From assembly GCA_934183185.1 (NCBI GenBank), contig CAKPSO010000003.1, positions 1 to 64,000 on the forward strand: DNA of 64,000 nucleotides. Reading direction: 5' to 3'. Position 1 is the first letter of the stretch; every line of letters begins with the position of its first letter. A program made the translations under genes and the position numbers. This document shows positions 53,147 through 61,434 of the stretch, one piece after another. The notes beneath the pieces are model-generated. The model was given only the letters and a program-made list of their open reading frames with translations. It searched no databases and had not been told where the DNA came from. The DNA comes from an uncultured Bacilli bacterium (GTDB taxonomy: Bacteria > Bacillota_I > Bacilli_A > RF39 > UBA660).

Positions 53147-53974
53147 TTATTCTATTTTAGTTTCTACTTCTATTCTATTGCTTGGAGTTACCTTTTCTTT
53201 TGACCATTCACTCCACTCTTCATAAACCTTACGTTTACAAGTAGTATAACATGAACTATTTTCCTCAGTACAACCATCTTTCTTACAACGATAGCTTTCT
53301 GTCCTAAATTTACGATAACGATAATATGTAGTAGTAGCTAAATTCTTAACTATTACCTTTCTTGATTTCTGAGTTATATTTCCAACATAATCAACAGCAG
53401 TATAGTTAACAGTATACTCACCATCATTAGTAGTATCTATATTAGTAACATCAGCACTATACTCTTTAACCCCAGAACCATCATCAGTAACAGAAATACT
53501 CGTTTTATAATTATATACTCCACCTTTTTGAACATATAATGGATCAGTAAATTGAATATTAGGTCCCAAAGTATCGATATTATTAATATTAACACTAGCT
53601 TTAGGACTAATTTTACCCTTTTCATTCTTAACAACTACTGTATAAGTACCATTTTTATCAATTAAAATAGCATTTTCATTTTGCCATGTCTTACCACCAT
53701 CAAACGAATAAGAAACAAGTTTTACTTTCTGATTATCAACAGTAAGAGTAATAGGATCCTTAGTCCATTCAGTTATAGATAAATGAGTAACTGGCAAAGT
53801 AGCATCAGTTTTATTAAGTAAAGTATTAACTACAAAGAAAATAACTATTCCTATAATAACTAAAGCTAATATAATACATGCTATAATTATTATTAACTTA
53901 TTTCTCTTTTTAGCTTTTTCTTTATCTTCTTTAGTTTCTAATTTAATATCAAATTGATCATCTTCTGTATACAT
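53147..53974 (-). CDS. Membrane protein with Ig-like domain and Cys-rich WSEW tail
   Basis: 275 aa. Acidic head, basic patch and one membrane helix (about 28-51), then an external part: a beta domain (about 65-130), a second Ig-like/HYR-like domain with DGSGVKEYSADVT and TAVDYVGN, then YYRYRKFRTESYRCKK, a CKKDGC...CYTTCK cluster and EEWSEWSKEKV. WSEWS resembles the Trp motif of thrombospondin type 1 repeats. Tandem paralogue of the next gene, twelve bases apart. No known function. Confidence 0.7.
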   Translation of the reverse strand: MYTEDDQFDIKLETKEDKEKAKKRNKLIIIIACIILALVIIGIVIFFVVNTLLNKTDATLPVTHLSITEWTKDPITLTVDNQKVKLVSYSFDGGKTWQNENAILIDKNGTYTVVVKNEKGKISPKASVNINNIDTLGPNIQFTDPLYVQKGGVYNYKTSISVTDDGSGVKEYSADVTNIDTTNDGEYTVNYTAVDYVGNITQKSRKVIVKNLATTTYYRYRKFRTESYRCKKDGCTEENSSCYTTCKRKVYEEWSEWSKEKVTPSNRIEVETKIE

Positions 53975-53985
53975 CAAATGTCACC

Positions 53986-54861
53986 TCAATCTTCTTTTAT
54001 CATAGTTTCTACTTCCGTAGTAGCATTAGCTTGAACTTTTTCTTGCTGCCATTCACTCCATTCACCCCATGTTATATTATTACATGTCTTATAACATGTT
54101 TGACAGCACTGTTTATTTTCATTCATTTTGTATCCAGTTGGACATGTACCAGTTTCTATAGCTGAATATGAAGAAACGCAGTTACATAAGTATGGTTCAC
54201 ATTGAGTAGTTTGAACTACACCCTTTCTATAACGATAATACGTTCTACCCTTAATATCTCTAATAATAATAGTACGATTCTTTTCAACAAAATTACCTGC
54301 ATTATCAAATGCTGAATAAGTAAGGACATATTCCCCCTCAGCAGATGTATCGATAGTAGCTGGAGTCACTGTATAATTATTATTAAGTCCAGAACCACTA
54401 TCAGTAACTTGTACTCCCATTCTAGGAGAAAAAATACTACCCATCTGAACATAAGTAACACTTTCAAAAGCCATAGTTGGTGGTTCATTATCTATATTAT
54501 TAACTGATATTACATTCTTCTTACTAAGTTTACCATTTTTATCCTTTACTTGAACTACCACTTCCCCATTTTTAGAAACTATATATAATGGACTTTCCTG
54601 GAAACTATATCCACCGTCAAAAGAATATTCACTTATTTTACTAGTATCATTTTCAACTTTAACAGTTATACTTTCAGACGTCCATTCAGTAGTAGATAAA
54701 CTAACTACTGGTACTTTTACAAGTGGTAAACTCCTTATATATACCACTAATAATACCCCTAATAGTATCATTAAAATAATACAAGTAATAATAACAGCTA
54801 TAATTATATGTTTAGTTTTAGTATTTGATATCTTTCTTAATGCCTGCTCTTCATTATACAT
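53986..54861 (-). CDS. Membrane protein with Ig-like domain and Cys-rich WSEW tail, paralogue
   Basis: 291 aa. Helix at about 18-44; external domains with SLSTTEWTSESITVKVEND, an Ig-like segment (DSGSGLNNNYTVTP; YSAFDNAGN) and TYYRYRKG; a longer Cys-rich block (CEPYLCNC, CCQTCYKTC) and WGEWSEWQQEKV. It shares ordering with the downstream gene, so the two arose by duplication; the Cys-rich part has diverged most. Lies between rny and rnjA. Confidence 0.7.
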   Translation of the reverse strand: MYNEEQALRKISNTKTKHIIIAVIITCIILMILLGVLLVVYIRSLPLVKVPVVSLSTTEWTSESITVKVENDTSKISEYSFDGGYSFQESPLYIVSKNGEVVVQVKDKNGKLSKKNVISVNNIDNEPPTMAFESVTYVQMGSIFSPRMGVQVTDSGSGLNNNYTVTPATIDTSAEGEYVLTYSAFDNAGNFVEKNRTIIIRDIKGRTYYRYRKGVVQTTQCEPYLCNCVSSYSAIETGTCPTGYKMNENKQCCQTCYKTCNNITWGEWSEWQQEKVQANATTEVETMIKED

Positions 54862-54914
54862 GAAATCACCCCTATTTCCTATATATTGAATATACCATAA
54901 AAGAAAAAAAAAGT

Positions 54915-54942
54915 ATAGAAAAAAGGAGACTATTTTGCCTCC
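54915..54942 (-). terminator. Terminator of rny
   Basis: GGAGGC...GTCTCC imperfect stem with T run on the minus strand at the end of the gene. Confidence 0.6.
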
Positions 54943-56486
54943 TCTTGAGCTCTAGTTTCACGAACTACAGTAACTTTAATAGTACCAGGATATTGCATAG
55001 TTGCTTCTATTTGTTCTTTTATGTCACGAGCAATTTTATGAGCCATTAAATCATCAACCTCTTCAGGTTTAACGATAACTCTAAGCTCTCTTCCAGCCTG
55101 AACTGCAAATGTCTTTTCAACACCAGCAATACCATTACCAATAGACTCTAGCTGTTCTAGACGTTTAATATAATTTTCTAATGAGTCATTACGAGCACCA
55201 GGCCTTGATGCAGACAACGCATCAGCTACTGCCACAAGAACAGAAATAACGTTATTAGCTTCATGATCTCCATGATGGGATGCAATAGCATTAATAACTA
55301 CATCATTTTCATGATATTTCTTAGCTATATCAACACCAATCTCAACGTGACTACCCTCAATTTCATGATCAATAGCTTTACCAATATCATGAAGTAAACC
55401 AGCTCTTTTAGCCATTGTAACATTTTCTCCAAGTTCACCAGCAAGTAAACCAGTTAAATGGGCTACTTCGATTGAGTGCTGTAATGCATTTTGTCCATAA
55501 CTTGTTCTAAAGTGTAATTTACCTATAATTTCAACAAGTTCTGGATCAACTTTAGTAATACCTAATTCAAATAAAGCATTATTACCATATTCAATAATCT
55601 TAGCTTTCATATCTTTACTTACTTTATCATATATTTCTTCAATTCTAGTTGGATGGATTCTACCATCTTTTAATAAAGTTTCAAGAGTTACTCTAGCAAT
55701 TTCCCTACGTAGAGGATCAAAGCTTGAAAGAACTACTGCTTCAGGTGTATCATCAATAATTAAATCAACACCAGTAATTGCTTCAATAGTACGAATATTT
55801 CTACCTTCACGTCCAATAATTCTTCCCTTTAAATCATCATTAGGCAAATTAACTACTGTAACTGTCTGTTCATTAGCTACATCAGAAGCAAACTTTTGCA
55901 TAGAACTAACTAATAATTCTTTAGCTTTTTTATCTACTTCAAGCTTAGCCTCATTCTCAGTTTCTTTAATATACGCTGATATTTCTTTAGCCATAGCTTC
56001 CCTTACCTTAGCCATAACCATTTCTTTAGCCTTATCACGTTTAATACCTGATATTTCATGTAATAAATCTAGTTGCTGTTGTTTAATTTCTTCCACTTTT
56101 ACTTGTTCGTCTTGGATTTCTTTTTGTTTTTCAAATAATTTATTTTCTCTTTCATCTAAATTAGACTCACGTTTCTGATAAAGTTCATCACGTTTATCCA
56201 TATTTTTTTCTCTCTGAATCAAACGTTCCTCTGAATCTTTAATTTCAGCTTTACGTTCTTTAACTTCTTTATCATATTCTAGTTTTAATTTATGTATTTC
56301 TTCCTTTGTTTCTAAAATTGATTCTCTCTTAGCTTTTTCAGCATCTTTTTTAGCTTTTTCTAATAAATCTTTAATTCTATTTGAAGAATTCTTTTCGCGA
56401 AAAGAATTCCAAATCATATTTAAAACAAATCCTAAAATTAATCCAACGATTAGTAAAATGGAGAAAGTAACTGGGTTCATTTCCAC
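54930..56486 (-). CDS. rny: Ribonuclease Y
   Basis: 518 aa, full length. Membrane helix 5-25, long coiled coil (about 30-190), KH domain ([20 protein letters not shown]), HD domain with [12 protein letters not shown]. Endonuclease that starts mRNA decay at the membrane. Confidence 0.97.
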   Translation of the reverse strand: MEMNPVTFSILLIVGLILGFVLNMIWNSFREKNSSNRIKDLLEKAKKDAEKAKRESILETKEEIHKLKLEYDKEVKERKAEIKDSEERLIQREKNMDKRDELYQKRESNLDERENKLFEKQKEIQDEQVKVEEIKQQQLDLLHEISGIKRDKAKEMVMAKVREAMAKEISAYIKETENEAKLEVDKKAKELLVSSMQKFASDVANEQTVTVVNLPNDDLKGRIIGREGRNIRTIEAITGVDLIIDDTPEAVVLSSFDPLRREIARVTLETLLKDGRIHPTRIEEIYDKVSKDMKAKIIEYGNNALFELGITKVDPELVEIIGKLHFRTSYGQNALQHSIEVAHLTGLLAGELGENVTMAKRAGLLHDIGKAIDHEIEGSHVEIGVDIAKKYHENDVVINAIASHHGDHEANNVISVLVAVADALSASRPGARNDSLENYIKRLEQLESIGNGIAGVEKTFAVQAGRELRVIVKPEEVDDLMAHKIARDIKEQIEATMQYPGTIKVTVVRETRAQEEAK

Positions 56487-56575
56487 ACCTCCATTTTATG
56501 TATGTACAATTCATTAATTATAACATCTACTTATATTGTAAGTTTTAAAAATGAAGAAGTCAAGAACTTTAAATA

Positions 56576-57418
56576 TTATTTACTACGCCTACGCACAATT
56601 TTATTAGATATCAACAACCAATCTTCATCATTCAAAGTACTAGCCTGTTTAATTTCTGGTATAACAGGTTCATATTTAGAAGAACGCGAAAAGCGTAATT
56701 GTTTTATTTTTCTTTTAAAAATCATATGAAAAGTACATAGTAATGGTTTATCACTTGTACCTTTAATTACCTTACTATTAGAACGATTAATAATATAATC
56801 ATAACAACTAATAGTTAATTCGATTTTTAGATACAAATCACTATCTATCAAACGAGTATCCATAATTTGACAATTTAAAAATTCTTTAACTTGAATAATA
56901 TGTTGCATATTTTTTCTACGGAAATAGTCTAACTGTCTAACATTTTCTTGATATAATTCTTTACTCATATAAATAGACGCATCTCGTAAATTATCACTAC
57001 TATATGATTCAGCTATATGTGAATACAAATCAAATACATATAAGTAAAATTGATCAATTTTAAAATCAGGATCAACTGCTAATAATTTAGCATCTACTGT
57101 ATCTTGGTTAGCATCAAGAATATCATCCGTCCATTTTTCATTATTTTTAGGAATATCTTGAAAATCATCGTCTACATCTAATTCATCTGTTACCCAATCA
57201 TCATTCAATGTATCAATCTTATTATTAATGATAGGTTTATCATTTTCTTTTAAATAAGATACTTCAATTTCATCAGTATCATCATTAGACTCATAATCAT
57301 TTTTATTTTTACTAAAAAGTTTCATAATATTTGGTGTAAAATATAAAAATACACAAAACTCTAAGAAAGCTAAAACTAATATAAAGATTAAAATAGATGA
57401 AATACTCATATTACTCAC
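56576..57418 (-). CDS. Membrane-anchored Tim44-like domain protein
   Basis: 280 aa. One helix near residues 8-30, an acidic disordered linker (to about 110), then a domain (about 115-265) with DPDFKIDQFYLYVFDLYSHI, LYQENVRQLDYF and KEFLNCQIMDTRL matching the Tim44/MRPL45 fold. In bacteria such proteins bind membranes or act as envelope regulators; role unproved. Ends in a basic patch. Confidence 0.7.
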   Translation of the reverse strand: MSNMSISSILIFILVLAFLEFCVFLYFTPNIMKLFSKNKNDYESNDDTDEIEVSYLKENDKPIINNKIDTLNDDWVTDELDVDDDFQDIPKNNEKWTDDILDANQDTVDAKLLAVDPDFKIDQFYLYVFDLYSHIAESYSSDNLRDASIYMSKELYQENVRQLDYFRRKNMQHIIQVKEFLNCQIMDTRLIDSDLYLKIELTISCYDYIINRSNSKVIKGTSDKPLLCTFHMIFKRKIKQLRFSRSSKYEPVIPEIKQASTLNDEDWLLISNKIVRRRSK

Positions 57419-57518
57419 TCCTATTATTCATCATATGAATTACTATTTTTTAATATAATACCATTTTAGCATAGTTTTATTAATTTTGATATGTATTTTT
57501 AACTGTTAAATTTAGAAA

Positions 57519-57559
57519 AAAAATATGTAATTATATTTTAAACATAGTTACATATTTTT
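57519..57559 (-). terminator. Terminator of recA
   Basis: AAAATATGTAA / TTACATATTTT with T run on the minus strand, after the stop at 57568. Confidence 0.75.
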
Positions 57560-57567
57560 ATATGCAT

Positions 57568-58581
57568 TTATTTAGTATCATTTTTTACAGTAATACCATA
57601 GTAAGAACGTACTTTAGCTTCCAAATCATCACAAATATCTTTATGATCTTTTAGAAATAATTTAACATTTTCTTTTCCTTGACCAATCTTTTCACCATTA
57701 TATGAATACCAAGCACCACTTTTTTCTAATATACCACTATCAGTAGCTAAATCAATAATTTCTCCTTCATGAGAAACACCCTCACCATACATAATATCAA
57801 CAACGGCACTTTTAAATGGTGGTGCAACTTTATTTTTAACTACTTTAATAGTTGTTTTATTACCAACGATTCCATCCCCCATTTTTAAAGCTTCACTACG
57901 ACGTACATCAAGCCTAATAGTTGAATAGAATTTTAAAGCCCTTCCACCAGGAGTAGTTTCTGGATTACCAAACATAACTCCAACTTTTTCACGTAATTGA
58001 TTAATAAAAATAGCTGTCGTTTTTGTTTTACTAATAGTACCAGATAACTTACGTAGTGCCTGACTCATAAGTCTAGCCTGTAATCCTACATGTGAATCAC
58101 CCATATCACCATCTATTTCAGCTTGTGGAACTAAAGCAGCAACACTATCAATAACTACAATATTAACTGCTTCACTTCTAACCAAAGCCTCACATATTTC
58201 AAGGGCTTGTTCTCCCGTATCAGGTTGTGCCAATAATAATTCATTAATATCAACGCCTAAATTTTTAGCATATACTGGATCAAGTGCATGTTCAGCATCG
58301 ATAAACGCAGCTCTACCTCCTCGCTTTTGAACCTCAGCTATTGCATGTAAAGCAAAGGTAGTTTTACCACTAGATTCAGGCCCATATATTTCAATTATAC
58401 GTCCCTTTGGATATCCACCAACACCAAGGGCAATATCTAAAGTTAAGCTACCACTAGGAGTAACATCTAATTCCATATGTTTATTATCCCCTAATTTCAT
58501 AATGGCACCTTTACCAAATTGTTTTTCAATATCACTAAGCACCTTTTCTAGTGCCAAGTCTTTACTATCATTTTTGCTCAT
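57568..58581 (-). CDS. recA: Recombinase RecA
   Basis: 337 aa. Walker [11 protein letters not shown]1/L2 loops ([38 protein letters not shown]) and C-terminal domain. Makes the strand-exchange filament; triggers LexA cleavage. AGGAGGAATT before the ATG. Its short C-terminus lacks a long acidic tail. Confidence 0.98.
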   Translation of the reverse strand: MSKNDSKDLALEKVLSDIEKQFGKGAIMKLGDNKHMELDVTPSGSLTLDIALGVGGYPKGRIIEIYGPESSGKTTFALHAIAEVQKRGGRAAFIDAEHALDPVYAKNLGVDINELLLAQPDTGEQALEICEALVRSEAVNIVVIDSVAALVPQAEIDGDMGDSHVGLQARLMSQALRKLSGTISKTKTTAIFINQLREKVGVMFGNPETTPGGRALKFYSTIRLDVRRSEALKMGDGIVGNKTTIKVVKNKVAPPFKSAVVDIMYGEGVSHEGEIIDLATDSGILEKSGAWYSYNGEKIGQGKENVKLFLKDHKDICDDLEAKVRSYYGITVKNDTK

Positions 58582-58689
58582 AATTCCTCCTTAAGTTTAT
58601 CTACAATCTAATTGTACTGCATAACTAAAGAAAAAGTCAAGCTTTTTTCAAACAAATGTTTTATTAATTTTTAAATACAAAATAGCATA

Positions 58690-58722
58690 GAAAAAAGAAA
58701 ATTCGCTAAGGGAATTTTCCAT
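58690..58722 (-). terminator. Terminator of pgsA
   Basis: GGAAAATTC / GAATTTTC stem with T run on the minus strand. Confidence 0.75.
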
Positions 58723-58742
58723 TTTCATTACCAAATATAACA

Positions 58743-59330
58743 TTAATTTTCAAAAATGATATTTTTATTAAGATAAAAATATTGAATCATAGACACTAAA
58801 GACATAATAGTAGCAAAATATAAAAAGAATAAATCAACACGTATTCCCATTAACTCAAAAGGCATATTACTAAAGAATAATAAAACCATTCCCGTCATAA
58901 GAGAAGCAGTTTTAATCTTACCGGATTTAATAGCCGCAACAACTTTGCCTTTAGCAGCAGCCTCCATTTTAATAGTATTAACTACAATATCTCTAACTAC
59001 AACAACTACTGGTACAACTGGACTAAGTAACCCCTCAGCTGAAAATATAATAAGTATAGGATTAACTAAAATTTTATCAGCTATAGCATCTAACATCTTA
59101 CCTGTATCAGTAACCTGATTATTTTTCCTAGCTAAGTATCCATCAAAGAAATCAGTAACTGATGCAATCAAAAATATAACTCCTGCTATAACGTAACGTA
59201 AATCCATATCAACACCAGCTCTAATAACTGGAATTGAAACACCAATAGCATCAAATGGAAATAATAATAACCCCATAACAACAACAGCTAAAACAATTCT
59301 AACTACAGTCAATTTAGTAGGAAAATTCAT
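58743..59330 (-). CDS. pgsA: CDP-diacylglycerol-glycerol-3-phosphate phosphatidyltransferase
   Basis: 195 aa. CDP-alcohol phosphotransferase motif DFFDGYLARK...GKMLDAIADK is complete. Five or six helices. First step toward phosphatidylglycerol. Overlaps the RodZ-like gene by 17 bases. Confidence 0.94.
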   Translation of the reverse strand: MNFPTKLTVVRIVLAVVVMGLLLFPFDAIGVSIPVIRAGVDMDLRYVIAGVIFLIASVTDFFDGYLARKNNQVTDTGKMLDAIADKILVNPILIIFSAEGLLSPVVPVVVVVRDIVVNTIKMEAAAKGKVVAAIKSGKIKTASLMTGMVLLFFSNMPFELMGIRVDLFFLYFATIMSLVSMIQYFYLNKNIIFEN

Positions 59331-59811
59331 AATATACCTCCTTATTTCCCATCAATTCAGTACTAATATTATCATCTCTATTACTAAAACGAATAACCAT
59401 AAATATAATTAATAAAATTCCAAACACAATTCCAAGTCCAATAATTATAGATTTATATGGAATATTCTTTTTTTTAGGAATCATTGTATAAGGAGAAGAT
59501 ATTTTCTTTTTTTCTTCTTCCTGCTTTTTTAAAGCTCTAGCTTCTTTTATATCATCAAGAGAAATCTTAGAAGTATGTTCAAACATAAAATCATTAAATT
59601 CATCCATTACTTGATTTAATTCTAACCCTAAATATTTAGCATAATCACGCACTAATTCTTTTAAAACAAATACATCCTTAAAAGCTCTAGTGTTACCTTC
59701 TTCAATATTTTCAAGTTGAGTAACAGATAAATTCAAATCTTCGCTAGCTTCTTCCAAACCAACTCCATTATTAATTCTAACATTTCTTAAATATTCTCCA
59801 ATTTCTTTCAA
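59314..59811 (-). CDS. RodZ-like HTH membrane protein
   Basis: 165 aa from a TTG at 59811, supported by GGAG eight bases upstream; an upstream ATG would run into RNase P RNA. HTH_25 domain (EIGEYLRNVRINNGVGLEEA...LNLSVTQLENIEEG), coiled linker and one membrane helix (about 118-140), short external tail. A cytoskeletal/cell-shape factor of RodZ kind or a smaller relative, as in B. subtilis ymfM-pgsA order. Confidence 0.8.
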   Translation of the reverse strand: MKEIGEYLRNVRINNGVGLEEASEDLNLSVTQLENIEEGNTRAFKDVFVLKELVRDYAKYLGLELNQVMDEFNDFMFEHTSKISLDDIKEARALKKQEEEKKKISSPYTMIPKKKNIPYKSIIIGLGIVFGILLIIFMVIRFSNRDDNISTELMGNKEVYYEFSY

Positions 59812-59865
59812 AATATCCACTCCAAACAAAAAACAAAAACCTAAGTTTCTATTTTTAAAATCAAA

Positions 59866-60220
59866 ATAATACTTTATAAGCCATGTTCTGTACCTATTAC
59901 TAGGCGACAAACATTTATCTATCAGTTACCTGATCCCCAATTTGGTTATAATTCCCTCCTTGAAGCTCCCCTACCATAATTTGGGTTTCTCACTCGCGGG
60001 GTTTACCATCGTTTCACTTACTTTTTTCAAAGCAATATCGTCACTGTGGCACTTTACAGTTACTAATTCCATATCAAACGACTTAGGAATCTTCACCGCC
60101 GTTAGCAAATGCTACCTAGGGTTATTTTTTCCCCTAGCACGAACACTAAAAGCATTCCAGCTTTTGTGAGCATGGACTTTCCTCTACATTATAATAAATG
60201 TAGCGTTTGTCAAAGTATTA
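59866..60220 (-). ncRNA. rnpB: RNase P RNA, type B
   Basis: Minus strand carries GAGGAAAGTCCATGCTC near the 5' end, AAAGTGCCACAGTGACG, GTAAACCCCGCGAGTGAGAAACCC and the closing ACAGAACATGGCTTA. P1 arms AATACTTT/AAAGTATT join about 60220 and 59868. About 355 bases. It overlaps the end of gpsB, as rnpB follows gpsB in Bacilli. Confidence 0.96.
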
Positions 60221-60541
60221 TTCTTCTTCTTTATCTTCTTTTCCGTAAACTATTTTTTCTAAATTAGAAACTCGACGAATAATATCTAAATTAGTAATTT
60301 CTTTATCTTCAGTTTTAGCAATATCAATACTCATCTTAACATTTCTAAGTTCCTGCTTTAAATTCATAATTTCTTTAAGCAATCCTTCTTTTTCACCTTC
60401 AAGTGTCTTAATCTTATCATAGAATTGTTCATAATCTCCAATAATCTTATCTAAGAACTGATCAACTTCTTTTAATCGATAACCTCTAGTATCAATTTTA
60501 AATTCTTTTTCTAAGATATCTTGTGGTGTTAACATTATCAT
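60218..60541 (-). CDS. gpsB: Cell-division protein GpsB
   Basis: 107 aa. DivIVA-type head (TPQDILEKEFKIDTRGYRLK, EVDQFLDKIIGDYEQF) and short C-terminal coil (RRVSNLEKIVYG). Shuttles PBPs between side wall and septum. Shares its site with rnpB, as in B. subtilis. Start is 60541 or the ATG at 60535. Confidence 0.93.
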   Translation of the reverse strand: MIMLTPQDILEKEFKIDTRGYRLKEVDQFLDKIIGDYEQFYDKIKTLEGEKEGLLKEIMNLKQELRNVKMSIDIAKTEDKEITNLDIIRRVSNLEKIVYGKEDKEEE

Positions 60542-60603
60542 ACACTTTCACCAATCCCTTACACTGCTATTATGACAAAATTTGACTTAAATGTCAATGA
60601 AAA

Positions 60604-60693
60604 TCAATCATGATGAAGATACACATGTAGCTTAACATATACTATTCTTTTTTCCATCTTATTAAATATTTCCATCAACTGTAAATAATTCAT
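60604..60693 (-). CDS. Small hypothetical ORF (29 aa)
   Basis: MNYLQLMEIFNKMEKRIVYV then a His-rich end (HVYLHHD). GAGGTG (60699-60704) precedes the ATG. It fills part of the 305-base gap before recU, and nothing else was recognised there. No family known. Confidence 0.4.
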   Translation of the reverse strand: MNYLQLMEIFNKMEKRIVYVKLHVYLHHD

Positions 60694-60846
60694 ATTATTC
60701 ACCTCACTACTATCATACATTAAAAATATTACTATGTAACAAATTCGACAAAACTAGAATTATTTTTTACATCAAACTAATTAAAAAGAAAAGAAAATAA
60801 TAGAAAAATAATACATAATATAGTATAATGATATCTAGGTGATTAG

Positions 60847-61434
60847 ATGGAATATAAGAGTACTAATCCATTACAGCAAATTTTAAAGCAAAAGCAAGAA
60901 TTTCATAATAATCGTGGAAAAAATCTAGAAAATGATATCAATCAATCAAACCAATATTACGTTGATAGCAAAAAAGCTTTTATATATAAAAAACCTACTC
61001 CTATAAAAATATCTAAGGTTAATTATCCAACTAAAAATAATAGAAGTGGAAAAATAGTTATTACTGAAGCTTATTTTGAAGCACCATCAACTACTGACTA
61101 TAATGGATTATATCAAGGAAAATATATTGATTTTGAAGCTAAAGAAACCAATAATAATAGTTATTTTCCACTAGAAAATATTCATCCTCATCAAATAAAA
61201 CATTTAAAAAATGTTATCGAAAATGGTGGAATTGGCTTTTTAATAGTAAGATTTACAGTGTACCATAAAACATTCATACTATTTGCTGAGGATTTTTTCA
61301 ACTATATTGATAGAAGTCCTAGGAAATCAATACCATATGAATATTTCTTAGAAAAAGGCCATGAAATACAAGAAAAATATAGTCCAAGATTAGACTATTT
61401 AGAAATTATTAAAAAATATATGGAGGTGTCATAA
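60847..61434 (+). CDS. recU: Holliday junction resolvase RecU
   Basis: 195 aa. Nuclease core with FEAPSTTDYNGLYQGKYIDFEAKET (catalytic Asp/Glu/Lys), NNNSYFPLENIHPHQIKHL and the C-terminal EYFLEKG. Pairs with PBP1, as ponA-recU in Bacilli. Overlaps the PBP start (TAATG). Confidence 0.95.
   Translation: MEYKSTNPLQQILKQKQEFHNNRGKNLENDINQSNQYYVDSKKAFIYKKPTPIKISKVNYPTKNNRSGKIVITEAYFEAPSTTDYNGLYQGKYIDFEAKETNNNSYFPLENIHPHQIKHLKNVIENGGIGFLIVRFTVYHKTFILFAEDFFNYIDRSPRKSIPYEYFLEKGHEIQEKYSPRLDYLEIIKKYMEVS

Noticed and set aside
59942..60169. ORF antisense to RNase P RNA, and the 5' extension of the RodZ-like gene
   Set aside because: Covered by rnpB; sequence matches its conserved core.
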